Part shown: positions 3,905 to 5,879 of the stretch, one piece after another
Layout: each line of letters begins with the position of its first letter
Numbering within the stretch: position 1 is the first letter of the stretch
Assembly: GCA_016929875.1 (NCBI GenBank)
Contig: JAFGHZ010000013.1
Coordinates: forward strand, 1-5,879
Length of the DNA stretch: 5,879 nucleotides
Source: Dehalococcoidales bacterium
GTDB taxonomy: Bacteria > Chloroflexota > Dehalococcoidia > Dehalococcoidales > Fen-1064
Reading direction: 5' to 3'
Notes under the pieces: model-generated
Database searches by the model: none
What the model was told of the DNA's origin: nothing
Seen by the model: only the letters and a program-made list of their open reading frames with translations
Made by a program: the position numbers and the translations under genes

Positions 3905-5879
3905 AACTCAGTTTTTTCACCCCGAGAACAATCGAGTGCCCTGAGAGCTTGAAAGCCTCCGTATAAACACCTTCTTCCGGTTTGCCGTCAATAAGTTCGC
4001 GGGAGAGTGTTTCCTGTTTCAGATAACTGGCGAAATCGGTCATCACTCGCTTGATATCTGCGTCGCTTTGATAATATGTGATGATGTGATCGGCAATCTC
4101 GAAGCCGGCGGACTTACGCATCGTCTGGAGCTTGTGCACAATTTCTCTTGCCAGTCCTTCTGCCTCCAGTTCGGGGGTAATGATTCTGGATAGAGCTGTT
4201 GATGGGTTTGATAAATCGTCGACAATATATTCCTCAGGTTTTCGCGCCATCTCTGCTAGCTCCTCTTTGGTAGCCAGCTTTACGTCCTTTGCATTTATCT
4301 CTTCCAGCACCGATTGCTTGATAGTCTCGTTCGTCAAAGTGCCTCTCATCTCCGGGCTATCGATGACATAAGCGTAACCTATAGGCTGGCGTACTTTGAT
4401 GCCAGCTTTGGCGCGGTTTGCCCTCTGCAAGCTGGATATCTTCATCGCTTGACGGATATCTACTGAGAGGTTCTCATCTACCTTGCTTTTATCTGCTGTC
4501 GGGAAGTCAGTCAGGTGAACGCTGAGAGGCTCATTTTTATCGTTCGATCGCACCAGATTCTGGTAAATTTCTTCGGCGATGAATGGCGTGAACGGCGCCA
4601 TTAATTTAGCAACGGTTACCAGACACTCGTAGAGCGTATTGTAAGCCGATAACTTGTCGGTATCGTTCTCGCTCTTCCAGAAACGGCGACGACTCCGCCG
4701 AACGTACCAGTTGGACAGCATATCCACGAATTCTTCTATCTTCCGTCCGGCGCCTGTCGGATTGTAGTTTTCCAGTGCCGAATCGACATCCAGAATCAGC
4801 TGATTCAACTCGGAGAGAATCCAGCGGTCGAGCTCCGGCACTTCCGCAGCCGTTTTCTTCGGGTCGGGGGTGAATTTATCGATGTTAGCATACATTACAA
4901 AGAAGGAATAGACGTTCCAGAGCGTCAGCAGGAATTGCCGTGTAACATCCTGTACCATTTTGGTGTCGAAACGATATACATTGCCCGGTGATACCGAGGT
5001 ATAGAAATACCAGCGGAGGGCATCTGCTCCGTGCAGTTTGACGACATCCATCGGTTTCACGACATTGCCTTTGCTTTTGCTCATCTTCTCGCCTTTGGCA
5101 TCGAGAACGAGCTCGAGACAGATGCAGTTTTTATAACACGGCTGATTGAAGAGCAGGGTCGAGATCGCATGCAGACTGTAAAACCAGCCGCGTGTCTGGT
5201 CGACTCCTTCACAGATATAATCGGCTTGTTTCAAGACTTTATCGAATTCATCCTTGTTCTCGACTGGATAATGTACCTGAGCAAATGGCATCGAACCCGA
5301 ATCGAACCAGCAGTCGATTACTTCCGGCACACGCTTCATCTGTCCGTTGCATTTCGAGCAGGTAAAGGTGGCGTAATCGACAAAGGGGCGGTGCAAATCC
5401 AGCGGCTCTTTCAGCCCCGTGAAGCCGGGTTTGGCTTCCAGTTCGGTAATACCGCCCACGCATTCGAAAGCACCGCATTTTTCGCATTTCCAGACGGGCA
5501 GGGGTGTGCCCCAATAACGCTCGCGGGAGAATGCCCAGTCCACATTATTCTCCAGCCAGTCGCCGAAGCGCCCGAATTTGATGTGCTCCGGGTACCAGTT
5601 GATTTTTTTATTGCCTTCGATGAGTGCTTCTTTCACAGCGGTGGTTTTGATATACCAGCTTTGCTTGGCGTAATAGACCAGTGGAGCGTTGCATCGCCAG
5701 CAGAACGGATAGGTATGACGAATCGTGCCGCTCTTCAATAGCAGCCCGCGTTCTTTCAGGTCTTTTAGCACCAGCGGGTCGGCTGATTTGATGAATTTAC
5801 TGGCGAAGGGGTAGTTGCCGATGATTTTGCCCTGCAAATCGACGTTGTGGACGAAGTCCAGACCGTATTCCTGCCCGGC
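3903..5879 (-). CDS. ileS: Isoleucyl-tRNA synthetase, eukaryote-like class, C-terminal 658 residues
   Basis: The frame is open at the right window edge and ends at TAA (3905-3903). About 380-400 N-terminal residues with the HIGH motif are outside. Numbering from the first visible residue: YPFCWRCNAPL (57-67) closes the editing insertion; FGDWLENNVDWAFSRERYWG (105-124) follows, with two CxxC zinc-knuckle pairs (Cys132/135 and Cys174/177). DQTRGWF (227-233) is a class I core block, and KMSKS (265-269) is at 5087-5073. The anticodon-binding helical domain begins near LDRWI (350-354) and includes NWYVRRSRRRFW (390-401), followed by a long alpha/beta tail. The enzyme charges tRNA-Ile in the cytoplasm. 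The NWL..DWAFSRERYWGTPLP wording resembles the eukaryote-like (IleS2) class rather than the E. coli class, and the C-terminal zinc finger of that latter class is absent. The gene is convergent with htrA. Confidence 0.97.
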   Translation of the reverse strand, partial: AGQEYGLDFVHNVDLQGKIIGNYPFASKFIKSADPLVLKDLKERGLLLKSGTIRHTYPFCWRCNAPLVYYAKQSWYIKTTAVKEALIEGNKKINWYPEHIKFGRFGDWLENNVDWAFSRERYWGTPLPVWKCEKCGAFECVGGITELEAKPGFTGLKEPLDLHRPFVDYATFTCSKCNGQMKRVPEVIDCWFDSGSMPFAQVHYPVENKDEFDKVLKQADYICEGVDQTRGWFYSLHAISTLLFNQPCYKNCICLELVLDAKGEKMSKSKGNVVKPMDVVKLHGADALRWYFYTSVSPGNVYRFDTKMVQDVTRQFLLTLWNVYSFFVMYANIDKFTPDPKKTAAEVPELDRWILSELNQLILDVDSALENYNPTGAGRKIEEFVDMLSNWYVRRSRRRFWKSENDTDKLSAYNTLYECLVTVAKLMAPFTPFIAEEIYQNLVRSNDKNEPLSVHLTDFPTADKSKVDENLSVDIRQAMKISSLQRANRAKAGIKVRQPIGYAYVIDSPEMRGTLTNETIKQSVLEEINAKDVKLATKEELAEMARKPEEYIVDDLSNPSTALSRIITPELEAEGLAREIVHKLQTMRKSAGFEIADHIITYYQSDADIKRVMTDFASYLKQETLSRELIDGKPEEGVYTEAFKLSGHSIVLGVKKLS

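Noticed and set aside
5031..5741. 236-codon plus-strand frame opposite ileS
   Set aside because: It is antisense to conserved IleRS core motifs including KMSKS, with no ribosome site or recognisable domain.
5835..5837. TTG as the ileS start codon
   Set aside because: The frame stays open upstream to the window edge with typical IleRS sequence (AGQEYGLDFVHNVDL), so this TTG is an internal leucine.

Overview
The window holds four protein-coding genes, two of them cut by the window edges, and one well-preserved regulatory RNA. From left to right: (1) the first 158 codons of an ADP-forming acetyl/acyl-CoA synthetase CoA-binding subunit on the minus strand (1-474); (2) a divergent intergenic region with two promoters and a complete tryptophan-type T-box leader ending in a terminator (about 569-900); (3) a TrpB2-type tryptophan synthase beta chain on the plus strand (1053-2417) with its own strong terminator; (4) a lipoprotein-type HtrA/DegP serine protease (2592-3737); (5) a 136-bp palindromic intergenic repeat (3759-3894); (6) the C-terminal 658 residues of a eukaryote-like isoleucyl-tRNA synthetase on the minus strand, convergent with htrA (3903-5879).

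The organism looks like a bacterium of moderate GC with T-box regulation. A Thr-rich linker after the lipobox in HtrA, an ADP-forming acyl-CoA synthetase, a TrpB2 enzyme, an IleRS of the eukaryote-like class and an intergenic repeat built on ATTGCGA...GCAATCTC together suggest Chloroflexota, perhaps a Dehalococcoidia relative. This is inference from gene content, not a placement.

The best-understood unit is the T-box plus trpB2. A sigma70-type promoter (TTGACA, 17-base spacer, TATCGT) starts a leader whose Stem I carries the AGUA/GAA loop-E pair and the specifier UGG. It ends in the AGGGUGGUACCGCG T-box and a terminator that competes with the antiterminator. When uncharged tRNA-Trp accumulates, transcription should continue into trpB2, whose product makes tryptophan from indole and serine. 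No trpA lies beside it, so the arrangement points to stand-alone indole use or to a trpA elsewhere.

Points for a second look are the T-box discriminator base U (expected partner A73, whereas tRNA-Trp usually has G73), a 152-nt gap after the T-box terminator with a small Trp-codon reading frame behind a good Shine-Dalgarno, and the composite palindromic repeat between htrA and ileS. I saw no wholly new multi-gene system.
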